64,000 bases of DNA, taken from Hemibagrus wyckioides. Taxonomy: Eukaryota; Chordata; Actinopteri; Siluriformes; Bagridae. The notes under the pieces were generated by a model. The model ran no database searches. It was not told the origin of the DNA and saw nothing but the letters and a program-made list of their open reading frames with translations. The stretch lies in the NCBI RefSeq assembly GCF_019097595.1, contig NC_080734.1, positions 4,840,392 through 4,904,391 of the forward strand, read 5' to 3'. Positions 35,406-49,700 of the stretch are shown here, piece by piece (positions within the stretch are counted from its first letter, which is position 1; each line of letters starts with the position of its first letter). Made by a program: the position numbers and the translations under genes.

Positions 35406-37037
35406 GTTACAAGCGCATGGAAGTGCATACAAGTGCTTAGTTACAATGTATGGAAACACCGACACTGTACACTCCATTACAATGCAGTTCTAAAGGCCTC
35501 TTCTTTACATACACATATACACACACTCCTGGTCAGTTATTAGCTTCAGTGATTATCAGAGATCTCACCAAATCAAAATAAAGATGGAGGAGGGAATTCC
35601 CTAGTTAATTACTAGTTGTACTTCCTTTGGTTTTAATTTGAAGAAGTATATTTTTAGGCTGAAGATCTTTCAGCTTCAGGCAGGAAGCTGGAAAGAATTT
35701 ACGTGGGAAAACTGATAGGCTTTTGAGGGAAAGCTGCATGTTTAACATTTCTTTATTTACGTTTCTTAACGTTCTTGGCATGCTGTGGGTTTTTTTATTT
35801 TTTTAGTCTTATTAAGTAAAAATCGCGTATATCCCCTAAAGATGTTCAACACTCTCCATGAATCGAGAGACTTATCCAGCGTTTATGATGCAGTGCAAAA
35901 TTTTGCATCCCCCAAAAAGAAGCTGCATCTAGTTTACAGTTAAAAATAAAAGGAAACCAAAAAAACCCTTTCATTTAGTTAGAAACAAGTGTCCGTATAA
36001 GCGTTGATCGAAAATAAAGATGATGTACAAATAATTCGAGAATATTTAGAACACCTTCAGAAAGAAGGATGATAAAATATCTTCATCCATCTGAAGGGAT
36101 ATTTCTGAACCTAATAAAGTAAAAAAAAAAAAAAAATAATAATATAAATCCCCCCCCCTCGAAGGCTACATAAACATTTTCCCCCCCGAGTTAAAGCACG
36201 TCTAAAGCACGTGTAAAAGTCTGAACCTCGCAGGCCACCCAGTGTGAAAACACCGCTTAGGGAAAAGAGTAAATATTTTAACAGCCGTTCTTTTTTTATT
36301 GAAATAATGTAATGCCTCAGTATGAACAGTTTTAAATACAAAACAAAAAAGAGCAGATAAGCAAACAATTCTAAAGAAAGTTTGGCAGAAACAGGGCCAA
36401 CAGGAAGAGGCTCTGTATATGTGATGAAAAAAGGAAAACAAAAACAGAGAGAGAGACAGGATCTGAGTTGATGTGTCCAGCGAGGAGTTAGTGACGTGTT
36501 CAAACCTTCAACAGCATTTCTGCAAATCACAAAACCTTTCAGAGAGGTCATTTTGGGGCGAACTCATTCATTAACATCCCACGATAAAAACAAGCCACTT
36601 CTGGACAAGAAGTTGGTTTATGATTAAATCGTACCGTTTCAAGACTACAACTGCAGAAAAACCTTAAAAAAAAAAGAAGAAGTTTGGAGTGGAAAACAAA
36701 ACAACAACAACAACAACAACAACAACAAAAACTAATCCCACATCACATGCGTCACAGTCTTGAGTCTAAGGCCAAAAATCACACTTCATTCGTCACCTTT
36801 GAACTTTTTAACCCTCGTTCCAGTGCTCAGAAAAAGAAATCAGAGTGCAGTGTAAGCGTGACTTACGATTACATTCGTCATAATTCATTGAACCATTCAT
36901 TATTAAAACGGACAACAATAACAGAAAAACAGAATTCTGGGAAAAAAAAAACCCTCAAACAGACTGAGACAATAATGTGTGAGTTTGGAGAGAGTGAGAG
37001 AGAGAGACAGACAGAGAGAGAGCAGAGCAAGACAGAC

Positions 37038-37081
<44 letters not shown>

Positions 37082-37726
37082 ACACTCCCAGCATTAAAAT
37101 ACTGTGTATGTTCAGTGTCAGGGTTATACAGCATGCTTTTATGGCAGAAAGGGAAGTTAAAGCGATGCACGGAGGCGTTCAGTCACATGAAATGCTTTTG
37201 GATTTAAAAGCAAGCGATAAACATGGAGCTGATTTTTACTTTATTTTTTTCAACCCATTGAGTCAAGTGACGCAAAAAGCACACAGTGGACAAAAAAATG
37301 GGAGAAAATGTTACTGCGATTCCTCAAGGCTCCATGTGCAAAATTAATGCAAACCTCGAAACACGCGTTTGTCCGTCTTTTCAGACCCGGCTACCGGATT
37401 GCCATGGAAACGAGCAAAGACGAATAAAACTGAAATCATAAAATCATTCCCGTGTATTTAAATAACAGATCATCATAAACCCTCTCTTCCCCCCCCCCCA
37501 CACACACATTAACATCTCTGTACAAATCTATTTTGTAATGAATCGACCCGACGTGGAGAAAGAAAGAGAGACTCGAACGAATGAGCGATGAAATATTTTC
37601 ATCGCCATGACACCGAGGGTCCGTTGAATAAATCACTGAAACGGAGATAAATAGATTTCCCTTTAGAAAACAAACATGAGCGGAGCGAGTTTAGAGGGAC
37701 GCTCAGAAGTTCATGACCCCGACTCC
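35406..37726 (-). other. igf2r 3-prime UTR/flank and spacer
   Basis: Sequence downstream of the igf2r stop. A minus-strand AATAAA at 37245-37240, about 480 bp after the stop, and another at 36300-36295 are poly(A) candidates. A (GA)n tract (about 37009-37076), (AAC)n (36700-36727) and poly-A/poly-C runs are present. No ORF is supported. Confidence 0.4.
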
Positions 37727-38920
37727 TCAGACTTTAAGGAGGTCCTCGTCGCTGTCGTCCGGGTCTCCCTGCGCTTTCCTCAGATGTCTGGAGCTCGGTT
37801 TGGGCGCGTTCTTCCTCCCCGTGTCGTCCAGAAGCCCCACCAGATCCTCGTCGCTCTCGTTCTTCATCAGGAAACGAGAGGAGGAAGCGGAAGCGGAGGC
37901 TCGTCCCGAGTGGACACGCACTCCGGGGACGGTGAGAACTTCTTCCTCGCTGTCCTGCTCGTCGAGGGAGAAGGAGCGCAGCGCGTCCGCACTCACCGGC
38001 TTGGTGGTGATGTGGCCGTTCTCGTGAGGCGTCTGCGCCGGAGTCTCCACCTCCTCCATCAGCCACTCCATCTCGTCCTCACAGCCGTCCTCGTCCGTGC
38101 TCACCTGAGACACAACCGCATTATTAACAACCATTCCACTGGGACTGTATGTCATGACACAGAACCTTAGAAATGCTGTTCACGAAGTTCTTGAATCTTT
38201 CACAATAGTGTGCAAAAGTCCCCCCCCCCCTTAACTTTTCCGCATTTTATAGGAACTGAAAGGGACTTGAATGGGGGGGGGTAGCTTTGATATAAATGTA
38301 GGAGGCAAAATCAGTTTAGTTGAGGTAACTGCATTAATATTTACCCCCATTGCTCTGAAATCACTAAATTAGTTCTGCCATCATAAGTTACACATTAATA
38401 ATGATCTATAATAATTAATCATCTAAAATAATTCATTACATAATGGAAAACATCTCAACTCTGGAACATCTGGTTTCACGTTTGGGGTTTTACAGCCGAG
38501 GTAGTTTTACTCTTAGATTTGTTTTTTATTTAGAAATAAATTTCAGTATTGTGTTTTATTTTGTATAGATTGATGAGATATAATCCCATTTAAAAAAAAA
38601 AAGTGGAAATCATGGAAGGGGGTGAATACTTATGCAAGGCTGCATTCTATTTAATTTTATAATTTTTGAATCATCTGTGGTCATTTTTATTGATTTGCTG
38701 TCTTTCTAATAATGACTGTATACTGCTTTATGAATATAATTTATCATAAATATTTGCTTTTGGTTCATTTTTCCATCTACCTCCTGAGTAAAAGTTGTTG
38801 AGTTTGATATATTTAAATAAATAAATAAATAAATAATTATTATACACTACCTTGGAGTATTTATAAGACACCTGATTTCTCCGTTTACAGCAACTGGTAA
38901 GTTTCTGGATGAAAAGCCCC
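37727..38920 (-). CDS. igf2r: igf2r: cytoplasmic sorting tail
   Basis: Exons 38851-38920 and 37727-38104 encode the tail. [19 protein letters not shown] contains the YSKV endocytosis signal for AP-2. Then follow acidic [15 protein letters not shown] and [10 protein letters not shown], and the C-terminal acidic dileucine [10 protein letters not shown] that recruits GGA adaptors. The order and spacing follow the human tail, with a shorter middle. Confidence 0.95.
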
Positions 38921-38980
38921 CTAAAAACAGAATTATACAGAATTTAGTCAGGGAGAGAAATAATGGAAAGTATGTGTGCA

Positions 38981-39042
<62 letters not shown>

Positions 39043-41209
39043 CTCCTCTCTTGCTTGTGTAGCAGCAGAACAAGCAGACAGATGGTCAGCACCACCAGCA
39101 GCAGACTAAGCACCACCCCCACAGCCTGACTCCGCCCTGATAATCCAGCATCCTCGTTGTCCTTCACTTGCTGATTCATGGTGCTTCAACAACAAAAAAT
39201 GTTTATTTTAGATAGAGTTTACATTCCTCAAATTAAACATAAATCTCAACCACATGCAGAGGAATAATTTTAGTCTTAGCTCCTCCAACATTCTATATAT
39301 TTCTCTAGATAAGTCTCACACACACACAAACAAAGCGACATCCATGACAACTCCTGTCTCCTTGTCTTACTAAATCTTACCAAAAGCCATGATCTACACA
39401 CTCTACTGAAAATCTCATACTGTACTGTTACTTACAAAAGTTCACAGACTTTGTCTGTGTGCCAGACGAACAGGTACTGACACCCGTCTGCCTCCAGCAG
39501 GAACTCCGGGATGCCCACTCCAGCCTCGGGCTTGCAGTGGAACAAGATGGCCGACGACATGGTCTTCGACTTGTCACGACCGCACTCCGACTCCGAAGGC
39601 ACCAGGACATCCAGACTGTCCCCTGCACATCATTTCAACAACCGCATTATAACATTTCAGCCTGGCAAAAATCTCCAAACTCCGTAATGTCCGAGTCTCA
39701 CCTTTGATGTAGTACTTGGCCTTGTTGGACGATCCGATCTTCCTGCAGTACGTTGCGTCCTTCTTCACCTGGCAGATATTAGCGCCCAGGCACTGGGATA
39801 AGGAGCTGTCTGTGATGCCCGATAGCTGGATGTGATAGATGTAGATGTCACCATTGGGTCTGATATCTCCTGTGGCTTTGTGGAGGCTGGGAGTCAAAGA
39901 GATACGAAGGAGGAAATCAATGCCTCGAAAAATTCCTCAGGACTAGAGTGAAGTCTCTAATGTAATATACGAACTCAGTGTAAATACATCTAAAAAAAAT
40001 GTGTGTATAAACCAGGGCTCTCCAAATGAAGGTGGTGAAGAGCTACTCCTGTCAAATTATTAGGAACATTTATTTATTGCCATGAACCAAACCAGCTGAA
40101 TGAACCATTTTTGTGTGGGAAAAAAAAAATCAGTTATTATTGTCAGATTTCCTTCCATTCTGTTATTTATCAGCACATTGTTACTCATAAGTCCCATGGC
40201 ACATCCCCTAATGTCCTCAGAAATACTGAAAAAGACACCATTGATTCTGAAGTTGATATTTATCTTGAAAACAGAGACCTGACACTGTATTGGATTTTAT
40301 GGCATTCATATGCATGTGCAATGGGAAATATTAATCCGTGCTTTACTCTGGGACACCAGCTGCACTAATAAGAAATATCTACAGCTCACACGTCCTGCAT
40401 CTTCCTGCAGCAGGATAGATTCATACACTGATTTTACTTTCGCAGCATCGTAGCTTTATTCCTAACGCCGTCCGATCTCCAACAGCTTCCAAGTTAAAAG
40501 GATCTGCCATGTGTGTTCTTTATCCTTTATCCAAACTACTTCAATTTCTGCTCATAGATTTAAGTTTATATTTACATTTACGGCAGCAAGCCAAATTTGA
40601 TCAATTGTAAGTTGCTCAGAATGCCAAACTTGATAAACTGACTTACGATTTATCTCATTTTATACAACTGAAGGTTAAGGGCCTTGCTCAGGGGCCCAGC
40701 AGTGGCAGCTAGGTGGAGCTGGGATTCAAACTCACAACCTTCTGGTCAGTAATCCAACACCTTAACCACTAAGCTACCTCATCCCATTATGACGTTTTTT
40801 GGGAGTCTGATTTTGGTTCAACACCGGAAAGGGGCGGGGTTTACGAAGTCAATTGTACAGATCAATCTGTACATGGGACACGGATCACGAGTTACCGACG
40901 TGTTGGAGACCCCTGTATAGTAGGCTAATTATTTTGGCCTACTGGTTTGCTATCAGTTCTCATTATGGTCACACTAAACAAAACCCAAAGGCATTAGGGT
41001 TATCCTGCTTTCACTCACTACGCACTGTGATGTTTAACTCTGTGTAAGATTAATACCTGTAGTAGAGATCTCCCAGGCTGAACACGGCTCCCGTCTGGGG
41101 AACTTTGATGGTGCCGTTTACCATCTCCACCTGCTCTCCTTGCTGCTTCACTGCACAGGCTGCTCGAGTCTCCCAATCCACCCAGAACTCACAGGCCGCC
41201 ATATCCTGC

Positions 41210-41259
<50 letters not shown>

Positions 41260-42446
41260 GCATGAAAATACTCTAAACCCTTGAGGGGGGGGATTTTCCT
41301 GGATGATAATGTGGGTAAAAACATGTTGTGAATTTAAAAAACTGGGTTATAGTATAAACATCTAAGTGGCAAATGTTTATTTAGGCTAATTTACAGCTTT
41401 GTTCTGGTGACTGGACGGTCTAAGGAAACAAGCGGAATCTTTATTCTGTCTAAAGATTTCTTAAACATTTCTGGCTCTGTGGGATTCTGGGAAGTTTTCT
41501 CATCACTTTTTCCAGGTGGAAATCGACGTGTTATTCTTTAAAATAGAACAATTCGCATTCGCATATTCACACAACAAACATAACGTGGTCACATGCGTCC
41601 CAGATCATCTCGCTGACCAGATTACGATCTGATCTCCCAGGACTCTCGTTAATGCCTGGTGTGAGGGGGCGGAGTCTGATCCGGCATCATCCATATTTTC
41701 TGGTGCAAACTTCTAATTCTTTGACACTTGAAGAGACAATAATGATGCCATCAATTAATTGAACTATGAAGGTATATGTAGGAGGAGCTGGTCGTTATCA
41801 CAACTTGCTAGAGTAGCAATATTTCTCCATGTGGGACCAGAACTAAAAGGTTAAAACTGCACAGTCGGGCTTTAAACGTTAATCTCCAACACTTAGTTAT
41901 ACTTTACAGTTAAAGGATGCTTTATTACCAAGTAAATCAGCAGTGAGACTCAAAGACGATGCGGCGCAGCTGTTCTTACATTAAGATTAAGGAATAGATT
42001 ATCTTTTAAAACCAAATCTCTATCCAGATCACCTGCAGGTCATGTCTGATTCCCATGGATAATAATCCTGACACGTTTTGTTTTTTCCTTTCACCATGTA
42101 CTGGAACAAATCCTGCATTTTCTACAAATTTGCTTCTAATAGAAGTCTAAAGGCAAATGTTGAGCAATAAAGGACTACTTTTTACTCCAGTGTTGCAAAG
42201 TTGCAGCAAGCGTCACTAAGAAAACAGTGAGGAAAATTGTTCAGCATATAATATTCATATAATATTCCAGAGTCTAGGCTTCTTGCTTTCTACATGATTA
42301 CAAATCTGAGGTTTCATCGAGTTCATCGAAATGAACTGACGTGATGTGAAAGAAATCTCCACCAGAATCCAATGTGCATTTTTAACATTTTAATCTGTGT
42401 CCTTTCCCCTTCAGTGAACTGACATTTTTAAACAAGGGATTGTTTT

Positions 42447-42483
<37 letters not shown>

Positions 42484-43741
42484 CAACAACAGGTTTCTCC
42501 GATATTTGGTAACACATTTGGTTAAAAAAAACACAAAAAAAAACAACAACAACAACAACAACAACAACAATAATAATAATAAAAATAATATTAATAATAA
42601 TAGGTTTCTCCAATATTTGGAGACGCATTTGGTTTAAAAGAAATTAATTAATAATAATAATAATAATAATTAACGTAAAGTTTTCAGGCGTCTTCAAACT
42701 AAGATCTCAAAAATTATTGATGCTCCTGAAAAGTGTCTGAAATTATTTTATATATTTATATTATTTATAATATATTTATTTTATTTCTCCCCAAATAAAA
42801 CTTTTCCCACGTAACTGGACTCACTTCATGAGTTTGGGTCGACCCACAGTACTGGAGCACGACAGCTGCACGATGGTTTTGGCTGGTTTTGAATTCCCAC
42901 ACACAGCATCCCCCATGGTGTAATTCACCTGGATCTTTCCATCTGGAGAATCACAACACATGGTTAGTTTAGACTTTATTTATTTTTTTTAAACTAATGT
43001 GTTTGAGAGCACTGGAAATCCACTGACCAGTTGCGCCCATGCTCTGAGTTAGCACTCGTCCCAGAGTCTCCGTCTTTCCACTGGAGCGCCGGCGACACAC
43101 AGCGGCTCCTTCTGGACAACCGGGCAGTCCTCCGTGGATTTGCTGGCACAGGTTCATGTAGTAACTGCAGAACAATAAGGGTTTAAATGGGACTTTAGAC
43201 ATTTGTGCCTTTAGTGTCCAAATGTTTATTACTGATTAATTCACATTCACAGAGAAATTCATTTAGATGCAGGTCTGCATCAGTAAGGTCCAAGATGTTC
43301 CGGATAAAAACAATGAACACACAAGGGCTGTAGTGTTTTTATTTAAACCAGCACTGGTACTTCATTTTAACTGACCATAAGAAGAGGTATGTAGTGAAAC
43401 TTCACTTGTTAGCAGAATTAGTAGAAATTGCACTGACATTTTAAAGACATGCTTATTCATATTTATTTTATTAAGAGTTAAATTTATTTGAGGGGAAACT
43501 GATTAAAAGATTCAGTCTGTGGAAGTGACCCTGTGTTTAAGAAATGTGCTATATAAATTAAACATGTAATAAAAATAAAAAATAATAATAATATTATTAT
43601 TATTATTGTTTAATTCATATAGCACAGTTCTCAAGAAAAGCAGTGAACACTGGACAGGCAAAAGTTATTACATTATAAAGCCAATCATGATGAGAGCCAA
43701 TCATGCCTCAATATGCAAATGGACATACAAATCAATTGTCA

Positions 43742-43796
<55 letters not shown>

Positions 43797-46700
43797 TATT
43801 ATTATTATTATTATTATTAGCAACTCTAGAAAAAGGAGAAGAGCAGTGAACACTGGACAGGCAAAAGTTATTACATCATAAAGCATGAGAGCCAATCATG
43901 TTTCAATATGCAAATAAACATGCAAATCAACTTACATTTGCATATAACAGTCAGGCTACTGTTTTATAATTTGGGGGTGTTTCCAATTTGCATATTCATA
44001 AAAGACAGCTACTGTGCAATTTTTTGCCATCCCAAGATTTTTTCCTGGTAGAATCCCTGATGTATTAATATAATAAGATGATCCATGCTATAAGCCGTCA
44101 TACGGGAGTGTACTAAAAGTGTGTTTTCTTACGCGTCGCCCTTGTCGGTGAACTTCCACGGCTCGGTGAGAGACGAGAGCGAACGCAGGTCGTAGGTTTG
44201 GTGATGGCTCACCAGCTTGCACTCCATCTTTTTTGGAGGACAGACTGCATTAGTGCGCCACTGGAAAGTGCTGGAACAAGCCTGCGTCTCGCTGAGCAGC
44301 TGGGGCGTGCCCTGCCCCGCCGTGCGGTCACACGTAAACAAGATTGTCGTCTGCCTCTTAGCGGTCACTGGAAGGGGAGGAAAGAGGAGCTTTTATAAAA
44401 ATTTGTGAAGATAATGCTGCTACTCTAACACGATTACATATTATATCTCCATATTCACAAACACATCTGCAGCTTATATTAGTGTAAAATATGTTGTTTT
44501 GGTTTTTTTTTTTCCAGCTAGTTAAAATTCACATTCATGTAGAATCTCTTACTTACTCCTACTTACACACTACGCTACTTCACTGTGTAGTATAAATAGT
44601 GCTGGACACTTCATGCACTCAACACTCATAAGCTTTGCTTATGTAGAGGAAAAGGGGCGGAGCTACCAGGCACTGACGCTGGACGTGAAAATCTCATCTC
44701 AAGATGGCAGACGACAATCCGGTGGACAAGATGTCCAACGAATATCTTTTAAATAAGCTTTCTAAAATCCATACACTAGACAGCAGAGTACATAGCGTGT
44801 AGCGTAATGAGTTCATGCATCTTATAGATAACTCATGTGTTTATAAAGATTGGTGAGGTGCAATTAATATCACAGCATGGCGATTAACTGCCCCAAAAAT
44901 GTCCCTGCACTACATTCAGCATTACTGGCTTTTACAGCCTAGTGCACTCTAGAAATGAAGCCACTGTCAGCTATTTAAACAGCCGCGCCAGCGTTTAGGT
45001 GGCTTTGTGGTCATTTTTTTTGTCCTGACAATAAAACACAGACACATCACAATTACACAGGGGTTAGAAAATCTCCAGCCTTTCTGGAAGAATTTGTATT
45101 GTGGATATTTGCTATGAATAGAGATCTGTCCCACGCTTTGACACACAAACACACACACAGTCTCGAAAAAAAATGTTTGTGAGAAAAGAAAATCTCTCAT
45201 CATACGAATTTAATTGGTTCTGGAGGCGGGTTCTTAAGGTGAAAATGTGTGTGTTGAAACGAATTCTACCATCAGTGTAGATAATCCGTTCCAGCCGCCC
45301 AAAAATATGACCAATATTCCCGATATGAAGCGTATGTAAACTGTACGGCTGCTTACAAAGAACTGACCCAAGACAAGCATTCCATGTCAAGGCTCCTCAC
45401 AGGAAGTCGTGCCACCAAGCTTGGGCTAAAAATAGAACAGATCACCCACACCACCAATCTGTCAACAAAAACACCCCAAAAATCACCTAGCTTTTGAACG
45501 CATGCTGAAGGCTACGCTGGTATCGTGGGTTGAGTCTTTCCAAACAGCTTTCACTGACTAAAAATAAAAGTTTGTAAAATTTGTAAACGCTTCGGTTGGC
45601 TGTTCACTGACGCTAACAAGTTGCCGAAAACACTTTGTATGCCGATGCAAATTTCTTGAAAAATTTAAATTCTTAAGGGGAAAATTCATAAGGGAGGGCA
45701 TTCGTATGCCGAGGTGCCACTGTATTATGCAGTAAAAGCACTTCATCCTACCACTAGAACAGAAGCCCCACTGCTTGTCTTGATCATAGTTAGCTGTGGT
45801 GGAGCACCACTTCCTGCCATCAGTCCTGCCGTCTTGAGTGCATTCAGAATAGCTTTTGCGCATGAAGTTGAAGGGAAATGTGCACACGACTCCGTCTGTA
45901 GTCACTGCAAGGAGAAAACAACAAAATCGAATGCTTTTCTGCTCATCTCTCTCTCAATTATTAAACTGTTACTGTAAAAGAGTCATGCATGACGAGGCTG
46001 ACCTGGAGGACATGGGTCTCCACCTCCGTACTGCATGATGACCGTCTGATCCTCTCGGCTGTAGTTCAGACTCATGGCCTGGCCGAATCCGAACGAGGAC
46101 GCCGAAGAGCCGGAGACCAAACACACTGCGCTCTTCTTACACGCCTTATCCGTCACAGACCCACAAACGTTCAGCTTATACGTTCCAGAAGCAGCAGGAA
46201 CCTACACAACAAGCTCAGGAACTTCAGAATAAAATGCATGACAGGAAAAAAAAAAACAGCTTTTCTTCCATCACTGTAATACATTTAGGATGTAAACAGT
46301 CATTTGGTACTCATTACCAATTTATATTATACCCAGTGTAGTAATAAATAACAAGAACATGACAGATGGATGAAAAAAAAAAACAAGTTCCTCATAAACA
46401 TCTTTAGTTCCGACCTGCAATTAGTTCCTGTTTTACTGCAAACGAAAAAAGGTTTAATGGTTTCGTCTAATCCTGTGATTTATGACCTCTCATTAAATGT
46501 GTATAAAGGCATAATAAAGAAAAAGATAATTCAAGGGGGAAGAAAATGAGCAGAGATCGCTGCTGTGTATGGTTAGCGTTACACGGCTCGAACGGTGAGC
46601 TTGCTTTGCTAATCAGTGAATGATGCTAAGACTAAGATTAGCATGTAGAGTGAACAAAAAATATATACACTGTTGAACAGATTAGCATGTTATTTAATTA

Positions 46701-49700
46701 CTGTTAAATTAATAATATACAGCTAATACTAGAGAAATGGATAGGTCATGCCTATAGGAGACCACAAGCTTGTGTGAAAGTCTCTGATTTTTTTGTTTGT
46801 TTGTTTACCAGCTTGTTTGTTTACCAGGTTTGTTTTATTATTAACCTTCTAATGAGGAAGTAGCACAAGCTCAAAAAAAAAATTAGAATAAAAACTTGAA
46901 CCTCAACCGGAAAATGTTTTGTTTAAAAGTGCATTAAGAATCAAGTATCAATGTGACCGAGAACACAGACGACACGGGCGGCTACCTGGACGTCTCTCTT
47001 CAGAACCGAGAGGTCGAAGGTGTACTGCAGCTGGGAGACATGAAGCTTGCAGCCCTGCGCGCTGACCGTCTCCGGACACACCAGAGGCGTCGACCACTCG
47101 AACACGTACATGCAGTCCAGCTGACGCATCATCTCCGGAGTTCCCTGTGTTTATAAAACAAAAGCTGTTAATCGAGCGCTAGTGAATTCAAAGTCTTATG
47201 AATGTTGAGTGTATTTACCAAATCTGTGGCTTTCTGGCAGGTGAAGATGATTCTGGACGCGTAGTTGACGGAGGGATCGGCCGCACATGGTGTCATACTG
47301 GTGAAATCAATCACCACCTGGAAAAATCAACAATAATAACATTAATAATACATTTTATTAACAGGCGCCTTTTCGGTCACTCAAGGTCACTAGACAAATT
47401 CAAACAAGTTTCGGCTGCTCCCTGTCCGGGGTCACCACAGCGGATCATTTGGTCCTAGGATCATAGGTTTTACGCCGGATGCCCTTCCTGACGCAACCCT
47501 CCCATTTTATCCGGGCTTGGGTCTGGCACTGAGAGTTAACTCAGTGGCTGGATTAGCTTCCTGTTTGAGAATCGAACCCGGGCAACGACAATGAGAGTGC
47601 AGGATTCTGCCGCTGGACCACCAGGAGGCCATAGAAATTCAAACAATAAAACAATTTTAAATAAAAGAGTTGTCTAATAGAGAGACAACACAGGGAGATC
47701 CGAGTGCAGCCTAAGTCTTGAGTTGTGTTTTGAATGTGGAGAGAGATTGTATGTTTCCGGGCAGGGGAAATAATATCGTAACGGTCTCCCTAAAAACTTC
47801 TGAGGAGGCAAGCTACACAAATTTGAAGGAGGGACACGCAGACCAGATTTATACTTAACCCTCGATGGGCACATTGCATAACACCACATTTGCATAAACA
47901 AACCCCCAAAACACTCCTTCTTCTTCTTCTTCTTTCGGCTTTTCCCTTCAGGGGTGGCCACAGCGAATCATCTCTCTCCACCTATCCCTATCTTCTGCAT
48001 CCTCAACACTTCCACCCACTAGCTTTATTCCATCCATATACCTCCTCTTTGGCCTTCCTCTTTGCCTCCTTCCCGGCAGCTCCATGTCCAACATTCTCCT
48101 ACCGATATACTCACTCTCCCTCCTCTGAACATGTCCAAACCATCTTAATCTGGCCGCCCTAACTTTGTCCTCCAAACGTCCAACATGAGCCGCCCCTCTG
48201 ATGTACTCTTTCCTAATCCTGTCCAACCGTGTCACTCCCAAAGAGAACCTCGACATCTTCAGCTCTGCTACCTCCAGCTCTGACTCCTGTCTCTTCCTCA
48301 GTGACACTGCCTCTAAACCACACAGCATGACCGGTCTTACCACTGTCTTGTACACCTTCCCCTTGATTCTCGCTGAAATTTTTCTATCACACAGAACTCC
48401 CGACACCTTTCTCCACCCATTCCAACCTGCCTGCACTCGCTTCTTTACCTCTTTCTCACACTCTCCATTACTCTGGACTGCTGACCCCAAGTAACCCCCA
48501 AAACACAAAAACATGAAAAAAAGGAAACCTTCTCTGACCAATGTCCTATTGTCCATATAGTACTCCGAATGTCCTGTAGATTAATGGCCGTTGTGCTCGT
48601 TGCTGAGGTGAGGAGATTATTAGGTACGTCCCAAATCGCATACTTAATCACTATTCTAGTGTAGTATAAGCAGCTTTGCTTATGTAGAGGAAGAGGGGCG
48701 GGGCTACCAGGCGTTCACGCTGGATAAGAAAACGTTTCAAGACAACACCCCGGTGGACGAGACGTCTTATAAAGGTCTTTTAAATTAGCTCAAGTTGCAC
48801 AGTTTATTTGTCAACACTTAAAAATTGACCGTATTGATATGCTAAAGTCGCTGTGTGTGTGTGAGGTCATTTACCATCGACTGGGAAATGGCTTATACGT
48901 CCTGTTAGTAAAACAACAACAACTATACACTAGACAGTAGAGTGTACAGTGTAAGTGTACAGTGTGTAATAGGTCAGTTTCGGACACATCTACAGAGACA
49001 GAAAAAATGTTTTAAAAAAAGAGAGAGAGAGAAATTATTACCTCATCAGTAACAGAGTTATATGTAGGAGTCGATGTGGCACGTCCGATTTCCTGTGAAG
49101 GAAAAGAAAAAACAAAAAAAAAAAGAAAAATATTTGCTCAAAACTAGAGACCGGGAAATTCCTTCACACTACAGCACAAGCTGCTCAACTCAGATGCATC
49201 AGAAACCCCAAGACTTTCCCCTGAATGATCCTCATGACGTGACAAACAGATAACAGAATAATAAACTCACTATGGGGTCTCCATTAGGAGGGTCCATACA
49301 CACTGCTGCTCCAGGAGGACACTTGACCCCTGGAATGGGGTTGAGAGGCTGGCAGATGTTGATGTAGAAGACACGAGACGCGTCCTTGCCTCCGTCCTCG
49401 CTCTCGCCCGTGTCCTCATCCGTGGCCGTGTAGTAGCCGTTGAGGTGAATCAGAGGACTCAGGTCTATCAGGTTGGTTTTGTTCCAAACTGAACATCTCA
49501 CCTAAACACAGACGACAAGATCGTGGGAGAGTCAGAGGAAAAAGTGCTAGAGCAGGGTGATTAATAATAAATGAACAGTGAGCTCAATTTTATAAACATC
49601 ATGAATAATAATAAATAATGACAAATGTAAATATATTCTTTTTTTTATATAATAATAAATTAATTTTATCATCAAATCTTAATAAAAAATTATGGTATAA

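Noticed and set aside
36684..37097. 137-codon plus-strand ORF with Gln run and Arg/Glu run
   Set aside because: Built from (AAC)n and (GA)n tracts in the igf2r 3-prime flank; no domain or exon signals.
37676..38170. 164- and 104-codon plus-strand ORFs
   Set aside because: Antisense shadows of the last igf2r exon.
45558..45905. Kringle or plg-related exon in the igf2r region (FPFNF..WCSTT)
   Set aside because: It is the fibronectin type II module of igf2r repeat 13, with joining exons on both sides.
47562..47632. Free-standing tRNA-Glu gene
   Set aside because: The tRNA-like head is imperfect in the acceptor stem and continues into a SINE body, so it is a SINE and not a functional tRNA gene.
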